The notes beneath the pieces were generated by a model, which had not been told where the DNA came from, searched no databases, and saw only the letters and a program-made list of their open reading frames with translations. Below are positions 24,705 to 32,767 of a stretch of DNA of 43,209 nt, in pieces. How positions within the stretch are numbered: the stretch's first letter is position 1; each line of letters opens with the position of its first letter. Source of the stretch: Pseudoflavonifractor capillosus (GTDB taxonomy: Bacteria > Bacillota > Clostridia > Oscillospirales > Oscillospiraceae); NCBI RefSeq assembly GCF_016899775.1, contig NZ_JACJJE010000027.1:1-43209 (forward strand), given 5' to 3'. Position numbers and translations under genes: made by a program.

Positions 24705-24747
24705 TTTTGATTTCTTCGGAACCCCCTCTCCACAGGCCAAACAGCAA

Positions 24748-24776
24748 AACTCCCCCGCCGGTCCGGCGGGGGAGTT
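24748..24776 (-). terminator. Terminator of the zinc-ribbon/SH3 gene
   Basis: AACTCCCCCGCCG-GTC-CGGCGGGGGAGTT, 15 bp after the minus-strand stop, followed on that strand by TTTG. Confidence 0.75.
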
Positions 24777-24791
24777 CTCCGTATCCTTTGT

Positions 24792-25706
24792 TCACTTCTG
24801 AGTGGTGCTGGGGGCCAGGTAGTCGCCCAGGACATACCCCTCCTCAAAGTTGCCGCCGCCGGTGGCATAGCGGATATGGTACCAGCCGTTCTCCGCCTCC
24901 TCCAGCACGGTGACGGTGGCCCCGTCCGAGGTGCTGGCCTGGACGGAGTAGTCCGTCCCCGGGCCGGAGCGGATATTCAGTCCGCCGCCGCCCACGCCGG
25001 TGATCACCGCGTCGGTGTTGGGGGCCAGGGTGTTGCCCGAGGTGGTGGTCCCACTTCCGGTGGTGTCGCCGCTGGTGTCAATGTTCTCTCCGGTGCCGTC
25101 GCCGGTGCACAGGATGGCGCAGGAGGCGGCCTGACCGCCGGCGGCAGCGGTGATGGTCACCGGCACCTGGTCACTGCCCTTGTACACGTTGGTGATGTTG
25201 CCGTACTCGTCCACAGTGGCGATGTTCTCATTGCTGCTGGTCCACTCCACCGTCACCTGGGCGTCCGCGGGCACTGTGGTCACCGTCAGCTGGAAGGACT
25301 CGCCCGCCTGGAGGGCCACCTGGTCCTCGTCCGTGCGGCTGAGGGTCAGGCTCTCCAGCGTCACATTGCCGGTGGAGGTGGAGACCGAGGCGCCGCCGCT
25401 GTTGGAGCCGCTGGGCGTGCCGCCGAACAGCAGGGGGGACAGGGTGGTGAACACAATCACTACCGCCGCGATGATCAGGACCAGGGAGATGACAAGCCCG
25501 GCCACCTGCAGGGGGTTTGGCTGGCCGCCCCGGCCGGACCGGGAGCCGCCGGACACCCGGCGGCCGCCCACGGGCGGATAGCTGCGGCCGCCCGGCCGCT
25601 CATCACAGAAGGGACAGCGCTTATATGTGGTGGAATATTCTTCCCCGCAGTTCTCACACCGGATCACATCGGTATTGCGGCGGGGGGGAGCTTTCTTTGT
25701 GGCCAT
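24792..25706 (-). CDS. Zinc-ribbon, single-TM, Ig-like and SH3 domain envelope protein
   Basis: 304 aa. The cytoplasmic zinc ribbon CENCGEEYSTTYKRCPFC (residues ~17-34) is followed by a Gly/Arg-rich linker and one transmembrane helix (~68-88, VAGLVISLVLIIAAVVIVF). A bacterial Ig-like domain of the Big-2 type comes next (~115-200; TVEWTSSNENIATVDEYGNITNV), then a Thr/Gly-rich linker and a C-terminal SH3-type domain (~235-300; LNIRSGPGTDYSV, GWYHIRYATGG, GYVLGDYL) likely to bind cell wall. The layout suggests a sensor or scaffold linking cytoplasm and peptidoglycan. Own promoter and terminator. Exact role unknown. Confidence 0.88.
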   Translation of the reverse strand: MATKKAPPRRNTDVIRCENCGEEYSTTYKRCPFCDERPGGRSYPPVGGRRVSGGSRSGRGGQPNPLQVAGLVISLVLIIAAVVIVFTTLSPLLFGGTPSGSNSGGASVSTSTGNVTLESLTLSRTDEDQVALQAGESFQLTVTTVPADAQVTVEWTSSNENIATVDEYGNITNVYKGSDQVPVTITAAAGGQAASCAILCTGDGTGENIDTSGDTTGSGTTTSGNTLAPNTDAVITGVGGGGLNIRSGPGTDYSVQASTSDGATVTVLEEAENGWYHIRYATGGGNFEEGYVLGDYLAPSTTQK

Positions 25707-25813
25707 AGGGACCTTCCTCCATCATCAGTTGGGATGGCAGACCGGGAGCAATCCTGCGGTCTCAGCTTTCATTTTACAGGGAATTAACGGTCCCGTCAAC
25801 GGGAAAAGGGGAA

Positions 25814-25842
25814 ATAACAAATTTTTAACAAAATTATGTCAA
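25814..25842 (-). promoter_or_regulatory. Promoter of the zinc-ribbon/SH3 gene
   Basis: Minus strand TTGACA (25837-25842), 17-nt spacer, TGTTAT (25814-25819), in AT-rich DNA. Confidence 0.65.
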
Positions 25843-25870
25843 CTTTTGCCGAAGGAGGCCCCTGGACTTC

Positions 25871-25899
25871 TTGACCGGGGGCCCACTTTCTTTTATAAT
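25871..25899 (+). promoter_or_regulatory. Promoter of the AAA ATPase-mtaB operon
   Basis: TTGACC (25871-25876), 17-nt spacer, TATAAT (25894-25899), 65 bp before the start at 25965. Confidence 0.85.
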
Positions 25900-25964
25900 G
25901 ACTCTCAGCAGCGGGGCCTGTGGAAACAGGCTTCCGCCAGCCGTCGGAGAGGAGACGATCCCGG

Positions 25965-27398
25965 ATGAAGCCAGGAACCATGACCGCCGCCCAAGTCCAT
26001 AAGCAGTACAGCGAGGCCGTCACCGCCTTCCGGCGGTGGATTCCCGACCCCACATTGCGCCAGGCCTTTAATCGGGAGGCGGACTCCTTCTTCCAGCACT
26101 GCGCCCTGGGGGTGTGGCAGGCGGACAACGCCCAGGCCATCACGCCCAAGCATGTGGAGTTCTACAACGCCATCTACTCGGGAAAAAACCTCTCCCCCTC
26201 CGCCCTGTACTGGGAGGTGGCCTCCGGCGTGGCCAACTACGACCTGTTTCAGCCCCCCGCCTTCTTCCAGGCCCTGCGGGACTACGACCGTCGGAAGGGC
26301 ACCACTCTGGCCCGGCGGTTCGCCGACCAGACGACCCTCATTCTCCTGCTGTTCGCGGCGGTGGACGACGTGGTCAGCGAGGCTGAGGCCGGCTTTGTCA
26401 ACTCCTGCTCCGACATTCTGCTGGAGCTGTGCGGAAAGGACGGCCTGTCCGGAGACCGCCCCGCCCTGAAAGCGGACGAGTTTATTACCCGCCGCCCCGC
26501 TCCCCCACAGGAGGTCCCCAAGGAGGACCAGGGGGCGGAGGAAACTGCCCCTCCGGCGGAGCCCGAGCCCACCCTGGAGGAACTGCTCGCCGAGCTGGAC
26601 AGCCTGTGCGGCCTGGCCAAGGTGAAGGAGGACGTGAAGAGCCTCATCAACCTGGTGAAGGTGCGCAGGCTGCGGGAGGAGGCCGGCCTGCCCGTCCCCC
26701 CCATGTCCCTGCACCTGGTGTTTCTGGGCAACCCGGGCACCGGCAAGACCACGGTGGCCCGCCTGCTGGCCAAGATCTACCACGCCATCGGGGTGCTCCC
26801 CAAGGGGCAGCTGGTGGAGGTGGACCGCTCCGGCCTGGTGGCCGGCTTTGTGGGACAGACCGCCCTGAAGACTGGAGAGGTGGTCCAGAAGGCCATCGGG
26901 GGCGTGCTGTTCATCGACGAGGCCTACGCCCTGGTGAACGCCGAGAGCGCCAACGACTTTGGCCACGAGGCCATCGAGGTGCTATTGAAAAATATGGAGG
27001 ACCACCGGAAGGACCTCATTGTCATTGTGGCCGGGTACGCCCAGCCTATGGAGCGCTTCCTCCACTCCAACCCCGGCCTGGAGTCCCGGTTCAACAAATA
27101 CTTCTACTTTGAGGACTACAACGGGGAGGAGCTCTTCTCCATCTTCCAGTCCATGTGCAAAAAGAACGGCTACACCCTCTCCCAGGAGGGGGAGGAACAG
27201 ATGAAGCAGGACCTGCTGGAGCTGTACGAGAACCGGGACGAGAACTTCGGCAACGCCCGGGACGTACGCAACCGGTTTGAACAGGCGGTGGCCCGCCAGT
27301 CCAACCGGGTGGCCCAGCTGGAGTCCCCCACCCGGGAGCAGCTGATGGAGCTCCTCCCGGAGGATCTTACGGAGCCCGACGCCCCGAGAGAAGATTAG
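25965..27398 (+). CDS. CbxX/SpoVK-type AAA+ ATPase
   Basis: 477 aa. The N-terminal ~195 residues form a helical domain of unknown role, followed by an acidic Pro-rich linker (PPQEVPKEDQGAEETAPPAEPEP). The AAA+ module contains Walker A GNPGTGKTT (Gly255-Thr262 area), Walker B VLFIDEAYAL (Asp318/Glu319), sensor-type IVIVAGYAQPMERFL, arginine-finger region NPGLESRFNKYFYFEDY and the C-terminal lid with NARDVRNRFEQAVARQSNR. This matches the CbxX/CfxQ and SpoVK family. ATG 25965 follows GGAGAGGAG. First gene of an operon with mtaB. Client unknown. Confidence 0.9.
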   Translation: MKPGTMTAAQVHKQYSEAVTAFRRWIPDPTLRQAFNREADSFFQHCALGVWQADNAQAITPKHVEFYNAIYSGKNLSPSALYWEVASGVANYDLFQPPAFFQALRDYDRRKGTTLARRFADQTTLILLLFAAVDDVVSEAEAGFVNSCSDILLELCGKDGLSGDRPALKADEFITRRPAPPQEVPKEDQGAEETAPPAEPEPTLEELLAELDSLCGLAKVKEDVKSLINLVKVRRLREEAGLPVPPMSLHLVFLGNPGTGKTTVARLLAKIYHAIGVLPKGQLVEVDRSGLVAGFVGQTALKTGEVVQKAIGGVLFIDEAYALVNAESANDFGHEAIEVLLKNMEDHRKDLIVIVAGYAQPMERFLHSNPGLESRFNKYFYFEDYNGEELFSIFQSMCKKNGYTLSQEGEEQMKQDLLELYENRDENFGNARDVRNRFEQAVARQSNRVAQLESPTREQLMELLPEDLTEPDAPRED

Positions 27399-27406
27399 GA
27401 TTTGTT

Positions 27407-28699
27407 ATGAAGATTGCATTTTATACACTTGGTTGTAAGGTCAACCAGTACGAGACCCAGGCCCTGGAGCAGCTGGTCACCCAACGGGGCCACAGCCTGG
27501 TCCCCTTTGAGGAGGCGGCGGACGCCTATGTGATCAACACCTGCACCGTCACCGCCGTCAGCGACAAGAAGTCCCGGCAGGTGATCCGCCGGGCCCGGAA
27601 GTCCGCCCCCGACGCGGTCATCGCCGTGTGCGGCTGCTACCCCCAGACCCACCCGGACGATGTGGAGCAGCTGGGGGTGGACCTGATCTCCGGCACCGGG
27701 GACCGCACCGGCTTTGTGGACCTGCTGGAGCGGGAGTGGAGTGACCGCCAGCCCATCACCGCCCTGGACGACGCCTTCTCCCGCCGCACCTTCGAGCCCC
27801 TCCCCGCCGGCGGGCTGGAGGGCCGCACCCGGGCCATGCTGAAGATGGAGGACGGGTGCGTCAACTTCTGCTCCTACTGCATCATCCCCTACGCCCGGGG
27901 GCGGGTGCGCTCCCTCCCCCTGACCGACTGTGTCCGGCAGGCCCGGGAGGTGGAGGCGGCTGGCTACCGGGAGATCGTCCTCACCGGCATCGAGATCTCC
28001 TCCTGGGGGCAGGACCTGGAGGGGAAGCCGGAGCTCATCGAGGCCATTGAGGCCATCTGTCAAGGGCTCTCCCCTGACACCCGGGTGCGCCTGGGCTCTC
28101 TGGAGCCCAGAACCATCACCCCGGACTTCTGCCGCCGGGCGGCTGCCCTGCCCAACCTGTGCCCCCACTTCCACCTGTCCATGCAGTCGGGGTGCGACAC
28201 GGTGCTGGCCCGGATGAACCGGAAATATGATTCCAATCGGTATTATGAGAGCGTAAAATTCCTGCATGAGGTCTACGACCGGCCCGCAGTCACCACCGAT
28301 CTCATCGTGGGCTTCCCCGGCGAGACGGAGGAGGAGTTCCAGCAGACGCTGGACTTCATCCAGAAGTGCGCCTTCTCCGCCATGCACATCTTCCCCTACT
28401 CCAAGCGGCCGGGCACCCCGGCGGCCAAGCTGCCCGGGCAGGTGCTCAACGCCGTCAAGGAGGAGCGGGCCCACCGGGCCGCCCAGACTTCCCGGACCAT
28501 GCAGGACGCTTACTTAGACAGCTGGGTGGGAGAGACCGTCCCCGTCCTCTTTGAGGAGGAGAGGGATGGGCTGTGGCGGGGCCACACCACCCGGTACTGC
28601 GAGGTGACGGTCCAGTCCGCCCAGCCGCTCCACAACCAGCTGCGGCAGGTGCGGCTCACCGGCCGCGACGGAGGGGCCCTCCAGGGGGTCCTGGTATGA
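27407..28699 (+). CDS. mtaB: tRNA (N6-L-threonylcarbamoyladenosine37-C2)-methylthiotransferase MtaB
   Basis: 430-aa radical-SAM enzyme converting t6A37 to ms2t6A37 in ANN-decoding tRNAs. The N-terminal UPF0004 domain has TLGCKVNQYETQ, NTCTVTAVSDKKSRQ and CGCYPQ, whose three Cys bind an auxiliary 4Fe-4S cluster. The radical SAM motif is C151-x3-C155-x2-C158 (DGCVNFCSYCIIPYARG). The TRAM domain closes the protein. LGCKVNQYE identifies MtaB rather than MiaB. It is 8 bp after the ATPase gene, and its stop overlaps the next start (ATGA). Confidence 0.95.
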   Translation: MKIAFYTLGCKVNQYETQALEQLVTQRGHSLVPFEEAADAYVINTCTVTAVSDKKSRQVIRRARKSAPDAVIAVCGCYPQTHPDDVEQLGVDLISGTGDRTGFVDLLEREWSDRQPITALDDAFSRRTFEPLPAGGLEGRTRAMLKMEDGCVNFCSYCIIPYARGRVRSLPLTDCVRQAREVEAAGYREIVLTGIEISSWGQDLEGKPELIEAIEAICQGLSPDTRVRLGSLEPRTITPDFCRRAAALPNLCPHFHLSMQSGCDTVLARMNRKYDSNRYYESVKFLHEVYDRPAVTTDLIVGFPGETEEEFQQTLDFIQKCAFSAMHIFPYSKRPGTPAAKLPGQVLNAVKEERAHRAAQTSRTMQDAYLDSWVGETVPVLFEEERDGLWRGHTTRYCEVTVQSAQPLHNQLRQVRLTGRDGGALQGVLV

Positions 28700-29322
28700 G
28701 CCGGATCAAGCGGGTCCACTGCGGCGACGTGAACTGCCACCTGGTCCAGGGGGAGCAGGGGGCCATCCTGGTGGATACCGGCCGGGCGGGCTACGGGGAG
28801 AAGCTGCTCCCCCTGTGCCGGCAGTGGGATGTGCGCCTCATCGTCCTCACCCACGGCCATCTGGACCACGTGCAGAACGCCGCCTTCCTCTCCCAGCAGC
28901 TGGAGGTGCCCATCGCCATGCACCGGGCCGATTTGGAGCTGCTGGAGGACAACGACTGCCAGCCCATGCAGGCCCACCGCCGCCTGGGCCGGCTGATCCA
29001 GTCCCTGTCCCGGCGGGGGTTTCAGGACACCCTGCTCCCCCCCTTCCAGCCAGACTTATACCTGGAGGACGGGGACGACCTGTCCCACTTCGGGGTGAAC
29101 GCCCAGGTGGTGGCCCTCCCCGGCCACACGGCGGGCTCCATCGGCCTGAAAACCCAGGACGGCGCCCTGCTGGTGGGGGACGCCATGTTCCGCCTGTTCT
29201 CCCCCGCCCCCGCCCTGGTCTATGCGGACCGGCGGCAGATGGAGGACAGCGTGGCTAAAATCTGGGCCCTCCACCCCACCGCCCTCTACTTCGGCCACGG
29301 GCGGCCCGCTCAGGGGTTGTAA
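28696..29322 (+). CDS. Metallo-beta-lactamase fold hydrolase
   Basis: 208 aa. The zinc motif HGHLDH (H53-x-H55-x-D57-H58) and GHTAGSIGL, followed by LLVGDAMF and YFGHGRPA, define a glyoxalase II-like MBL-fold hydrolase. Starts MSRIKRVHCGDVNCHLVQGEQGAILVDTG. Overlap of 4 nt with mtaB implies translational coupling. Substrate cannot be told; hydroxyacylglutathione-hydrolase-like annotations would be guesses. Confidence 0.9.
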   Translation: MSRIKRVHCGDVNCHLVQGEQGAILVDTGRAGYGEKLLPLCRQWDVRLIVLTHGHLDHVQNAAFLSQQLEVPIAMHRADLELLEDNDCQPMQAHRRLGRLIQSLSRRGFQDTLLPPFQPDLYLEDGDDLSHFGVNAQVVALPGHTAGSIGLKTQDGALLVGDAMFRLFSPAPALVYADRRQMEDSVAKIWALHPTALYFGHGRPAQGL

Positions 29323-29384
29323 AAACAGGAAAAACCGATTATACTACTAGACGAACTCCATCTGATGTGGGAGGAGGTGACCCC

Positions 29385-29603
29385 ATGACCCGCGCGGAAT
29401 TTGACGCCATTTTTGAGAAGTGCAAGAAGAAGTATCTGCCCACCAACCAGGCGGAGATTCAGAAGAAGCTGAGCACCTTTGCCGACAAGGACGGAAAGGT
29501 CTCGGCCCAGGCCCTGGCCATTTTCTCCTTTATCGAGACGGTGCAGTACACCAACGACATGCTCTACGCCGTTTTGTCTGAAGCTCTGGATGTGGAGGAC
29601 TGA
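29385..29603 (+). CDS. Conserved-looking 72-aa protein of unknown function
   Basis: MTRAEFDAIFEKCKKKYLPTNQAEIQKKLSTFADKDGKVSAQALAIFSFIETVQYTNDMLYAVLSEALDVED is expressed from ATG 29385 with a strong RBS (GAGGAGGTGA). The predicted fold is all-helical, soluble and slightly acidic, with a DKDGK loop resembling an EF-hand-like turn but with no complete EF motif. It lies 62 bp after the MBL gene and ends at a terminator, so it closes the operon. Not recognised. Confidence 0.75.
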   Translation: MTRAEFDAIFEKCKKKYLPTNQAEIQKKLSTFADKDGKVSAQALAIFSFIETVQYTNDMLYAVLSEALDVED

Positions 29604-29607
29604 ACGT

Positions 29608-29649
29608 CCGCGCCGCCCTTTGAAAGGGCGGCGCGGCTTTATTTTTTCT
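29608..29649 (+). terminator. Terminator after the 72-aa gene
   Basis: CCGCGCCGCCCTTT pairs perfectly with AAAGGGCGGCGCGG, then CTTTATTTTTTC: a strong intrinsic terminator. Confidence 0.9.
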
Positions 29650-29737
29650 GAAAAAATCCCGGAAAAATTTGACGGAATGGGAAAATTGGGGTACACTGTC
29701 TCTGATTGTGTACCAAATGAAAAGGGGAAGGTTTACT

Positions 29738-31153
29738 ATGGTATTCAGCAGTCTTGTCTTTCTGCTGGGCTTTCTGCCCGCCCTGCTGCTGGTGTATTTT
29801 CTCATTCCCGCCCGGTTTCGGGGGCTGCGGAACCTGGTCCTGCTGGGGGCCAGCTTATTCTTCTACTGGTGGGGGGCCAGCAAGCTGGTCCTCCTCATGG
29901 TGCTCTCCATTCTGGTCAACTACCTGGGCGGCCTGCTGGCCGGCCAGGCGGACCGGCGGCTGGCCCGGTTCGGGGTGATCTTCGCCTCAGTGGTGGGGCT
30001 GGGGCTGCTGGGGTGGTTCAAGTACGCCGGATTTCTGGCCCAGACCATCCACGACCTGGGCTTTGCCATCCCCATCCCCCAGGTGACATTGCCCATCGGC
30101 ATCTCCTTCTTCACCTTCCAGGGGCTCAGCTACGTCATCGACGTGTACCGTGGGGACGCCCCCATTCAGAAGAACCCCCTGAACGTGGCCCTGTATGTGG
30201 CCCTGTTCCCCCAGCTGGTGGCCGGCCCCATCGTCCGGTACACCACCGTCATGGCGGAGATCGCCCACCGGGAGGAAAACCTCCCGGAGTTTGCCTCCGG
30301 CGTCACCCGCTTCTGCTTCGGCCTGGCCAAGAAGATGGTGCTGGCCAACTCCATGGGGCAGATCGCCGACGGGGTCTTCAATCAGACGGCGGCCAACCTG
30401 GACCCCGGCCTGGCCTGGGTGGGCGCCCTGGCCTACACCTTCCAGATCTACTTCGACTTCTCCGCCTACTCGGATATGGCCATCGGCCTGGGCCACATGT
30501 TCGGCTTCCGGTTCCTGGAGAACTTCAACTACCCCTATATCTCCCGCTCCGTCACCGAATTCTGGCGGCGGTGGCACATCTCCCTGTCCACCTGGTTCCG
30601 GGACTATGTGTATATCCCTCTGGGGGGCAACCGGTGCTCCAAGCTCAAGCACATGCGCAACATCTTTGTGGTGTGGCTGCTCACCGGACTGTGGCACGGG
30701 GCGGCCTGGACCTTTGTGCTGTGGGGGCTGTGGTTCTGCCTTCTGCTGCTGGGGGAGAAGTTTCTGTGGGGGAAACACCTGGAGAAGCTGCCCAGCCTGA
30801 TCCGCTGGGCCTACACCATGTTCGCCGTCATCCTCAGCTGGGTGCTGTTCCGTTCGGTGGACCTGGGGCAGGCCTGGGCCTATCTGGGGGCCATGTTCGG
30901 CCAGACCACCGGCCTGGCCCAGGACGGGCAGACCCTCTACTACCTGCTCCAGTTCTGGCCGGAGTGGGTGCTGGCCCTCATCGCTTTCCTGCCGGTGAAA
31001 CAGTGGCTCCAGTCCTGGCTGGAGGCCCGGGGGAGCGCCGGTCAGGCGGCCGCCCTGTGGGCTCCCCGGGTGCTGGCCCTGGGACTGCTGGCCCTCTCCT
31101 ATCTGGAGCTGGTCACCGGCTCCTTCAACCCCTTCATCTACTTCCAATTCTAA
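29738..31153 (+). CDS. MBOAT family membrane-bound O-acyltransferase (AlgI/PatA-like)
   Basis: 471-aa polytopic membrane protein that moves acyl groups across the membrane for O-acetylation of an extracellular polymer. VFSSLVFLLGFLPALLLVYFLIP is the typical AlgI-type start. Conserved blocks seen: LPIGISFFTFQGLSYVIDVYRG, FPQLVAGPIVRY, YFDFSAYSDMAIGLGHMFGF, EFWRRWHISLSTWFRDYVYIPLGGNR, and the active-site His in LTGLWHGAAW (His320). ATG 29738 follows AGGGGAAGG. It is 12 bp upstream of the DHHW gene, the usual partner. Polymer target unknown. Confidence 0.94.
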   Translation: MVFSSLVFLLGFLPALLLVYFLIPARFRGLRNLVLLGASLFFYWWGASKLVLLMVLSILVNYLGGLLAGQADRRLARFGVIFASVVGLGLLGWFKYAGFLAQTIHDLGFAIPIPQVTLPIGISFFTFQGLSYVIDVYRGDAPIQKNPLNVALYVALFPQLVAGPIVRYTTVMAEIAHREENLPEFASGVTRFCFGLAKKMVLANSMGQIADGVFNQTAANLDPGLAWVGALAYTFQIYFDFSAYSDMAIGLGHMFGFRFLENFNYPYISRSVTEFWRRWHISLSTWFRDYVYIPLGGNRCSKLKHMRNIFVVWLLTGLWHGAAWTFVLWGLWFCLLLLGEKFLWGKHLEKLPSLIRWAYTMFAVILSWVLFRSVDLGQAWAYLGAMFGQTTGLAQDGQTLYYLLQFWPEWVLALIAFLPVKQWLQSWLEARGSAGQAAALWAPRVLALGLLALSYLELVTGSFNPFIYFQF

Positions 31154-31165
31154 GGAGGGTCTCCC

Positions 31166-32368
31166 ATGAAAAAGAGCAAATGGGCCGACTGGCTTGTTGT
31201 GATCGGTTTTCTGGGGTTCCTGGCCCTGGCCCTTGTAGTCACCCTGGTCCGGCCCAAGTCGGGCTGGTCCTACTATGAGAACCGGAATCTGGCCCGCCCG
31301 GCGGAGCTGTCGGTGGAGACGGTGCTGGACGGCACCTTCCCCGCCAGCGTGGAGCCGGTGCTTCAGGACCACGCCGCCGGGCGGAACACCCTGATGAAGC
31401 TGTCCGCCTGGGCCGACCTGCACCTGTTCCACCGCCCGGTGGTCAACGAGGTGGTCCCCTCGGACGGCATGCTCCTGGGCTTCAACGCCTATGAGACCCC
31501 CGACCCGGCGGTTATTGACAACCAGGCCCAGGCCATGGCCGGGCAGCTGGCCCAGCTGCGGGACGTGGTGGAGGGGTACGGCGGACACTTCTACTACGTG
31601 GCCGTGCCGGGGCAGTACACCTATTTCTCCGATTCCTACCCGGACTTCCTCAACAGCCGGGAGGCGTACACCGCCTTGGAAATCCCCGCCTTCACCCAGG
31701 CTATGGAGGAGCAGGGGGTAAACCTTCTGGACATGGGGCCGGTGCTGGACCAGCTGGGAAATCCCCAGGGGTACTACTCCCTGGCCGACTACCACTACCA
31801 GTTCGAGGGGGCCTATGTGACCTACCGGGCCATTCTGGAGGAGATCAACCGGGACCTGGGGCTGGACCTGACCATTCTGGACGAGAGCTCCCTCACGGTG
31901 GAGACCCTGCCCAACCCCTATCTGGGCTCCCGGGGGAGAAAAATCTTCGGGCTGGAGAACTGCGGGGAGCACCTGACCGTCGGCCTGCCCAAGGCCCCCA
32001 TCCCCTTCACCCGCTCCGACAACGGCACAGAGACGGCGGCCACCGTATACGCCATGCCCACCACCGACACGGAGGACGTGCTCTACTCCCTCTACATGGG
32101 GGGCGACGTGGGGGAGACCGTCATTGAAACAGGCCGCCCCGGCCTGCCCTCCATCCTCATCTATGGGGACAGCTTCACCAACCCGGTGGAGTGCCTGGCC
32201 TACTACAGCTTTGACGAGATGCGCAGCATCGACCTGCGCCACTACAAGGATATGACTCTGGCCGACTATATTCAGGCCTACCAGCCCGACATCGTGGTGG
32301 GCATCCGGGACTATGAGGCCCTGCTGTCCACCGACTTCAACGGAAGTCCCTTCCAGATTCAGCCCTGA
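31166..32368 (+). CDS. DHHW/AlgX-like SGNH-fold acetyltransferase partner
   Basis: 400-aa protein with one N-terminal membrane anchor (WLVVIGFLGFLALALVVTL) and an extracytoplasmic SGNH-type domain. The GDSF-type motif is YGDSFTNPVE (Ser336), and the paired Asp/His are in ADYHYQF (Asp208, His210), where the family usually has DHHW or D-x-HW: here the aromatic is Tyr. It receives acyl groups from the MBOAT protein and places them on the polymer. RBS AAGGAGG. Its acceptor could be peptidoglycan, teichoic acid or exopolysaccharide. Confidence 0.88.
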   Translation: MKKSKWADWLVVIGFLGFLALALVVTLVRPKSGWSYYENRNLARPAELSVETVLDGTFPASVEPVLQDHAAGRNTLMKLSAWADLHLFHRPVVNEVVPSDGMLLGFNAYETPDPAVIDNQAQAMAGQLAQLRDVVEGYGGHFYYVAVPGQYTYFSDSYPDFLNSREAYTALEIPAFTQAMEEQGVNLLDMGPVLDQLGNPQGYYSLADYHYQFEGAYVTYRAILEEINRDLGLDLTILDESSLTVETLPNPYLGSRGRKIFGLENCGEHLTVGLPKAPIPFTRSDNGTETAATVYAMPTTDTEDVLYSLYMGGDVGETVIETGRPGLPSILIYGDSFTNPVECLAYYSFDEMRSIDLRHYKDMTLADYIQAYQPDIVVGIRDYEALLSTDFNGSPFQIQP

Positions 32369-32383
32369 CAGGAGGCGAGCGCC

Positions 32384-32767
32384 ATGAAATTCAAGCCGGA
32401 GGCGGGGGACTTTCCCCTGGACCAGGACAGCTGCAAAGCCGACTACACCCGGGCCCGGGAGCTGGGCCGGGTGCGCCTGGGGCAGCGCGCCCTCTACTTC
32501 TCCCACCTCACCTGGACCGGTGTTCTCCCCCTGGACCAGGTGGAGCGGGCCTATCTGCGCATTGAGGACGTCCCCGTGGGCATGGGCTGCCGCCGGGTGC
32601 CCATGGGACAGCACTACCTCATGGCGGTGCTCCGAAATGGGGAGACCCGGAAAGCCGCCGTCAACAGCCGCCAGGAGGGCGACTGGGTGCTGGAGCAGAT
32701 TCACGCCCAGGCCCCGAACATCAAAATCGGCTACGAGGCCCCCGCTCCCGGGGAGACCGCCCCATGA
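32384..32767 (+). CDS. 127-aa protein, PH-like fold suspected
   Basis: Soluble cytoplasmic protein. The centre alternates short hydrophobic strands (LGRVRLGQRALYFSHLTWTGVLPLDQVERAYLRIEDV) and ends with a helix (RQEGDWVLEQIHAQAP), which resembles the bacterial pleckstrin-homology (bPH) arrangement of seven strands and one helix; this is only a fold guess. It starts 15 bp after the DHHW gene with GGAGGCGAGC as RBS and overlaps the next gene by 4 nt. Confidence 0.75.
   Translation: MKFKPEAGDFPLDQDSCKADYTRARELGRVRLGQRALYFSHLTWTGVLPLDQVERAYLRIEDVPVGMGCRRVPMGQHYLMAVLRNGETRKAAVNSRQEGDWVLEQIHAQAPNIKIGYEAPAPGETAP

Larger units (their letters stand above)
24398..24791. other. 394-bp spacer with duplicated hairpins
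   Basis: No gene supported. Two near-identical 30-bp hairpins bracket ~220 bp containing GGAAAGTCC...GGACTTTCC-like and GAAGCCTTGCACAGCAAGGCTCC-like small stems. The right part carries the terminator of the minus gene. Confidence 0.7.

Noticed and set aside
29987-32704. 905-aa minus-strand frame opposite the MBOAT and DHHW genes
   Set aside because: The two plus-strand genes have clear family motifs and RBSs; the antisense translation is low complexity and matches nothing.
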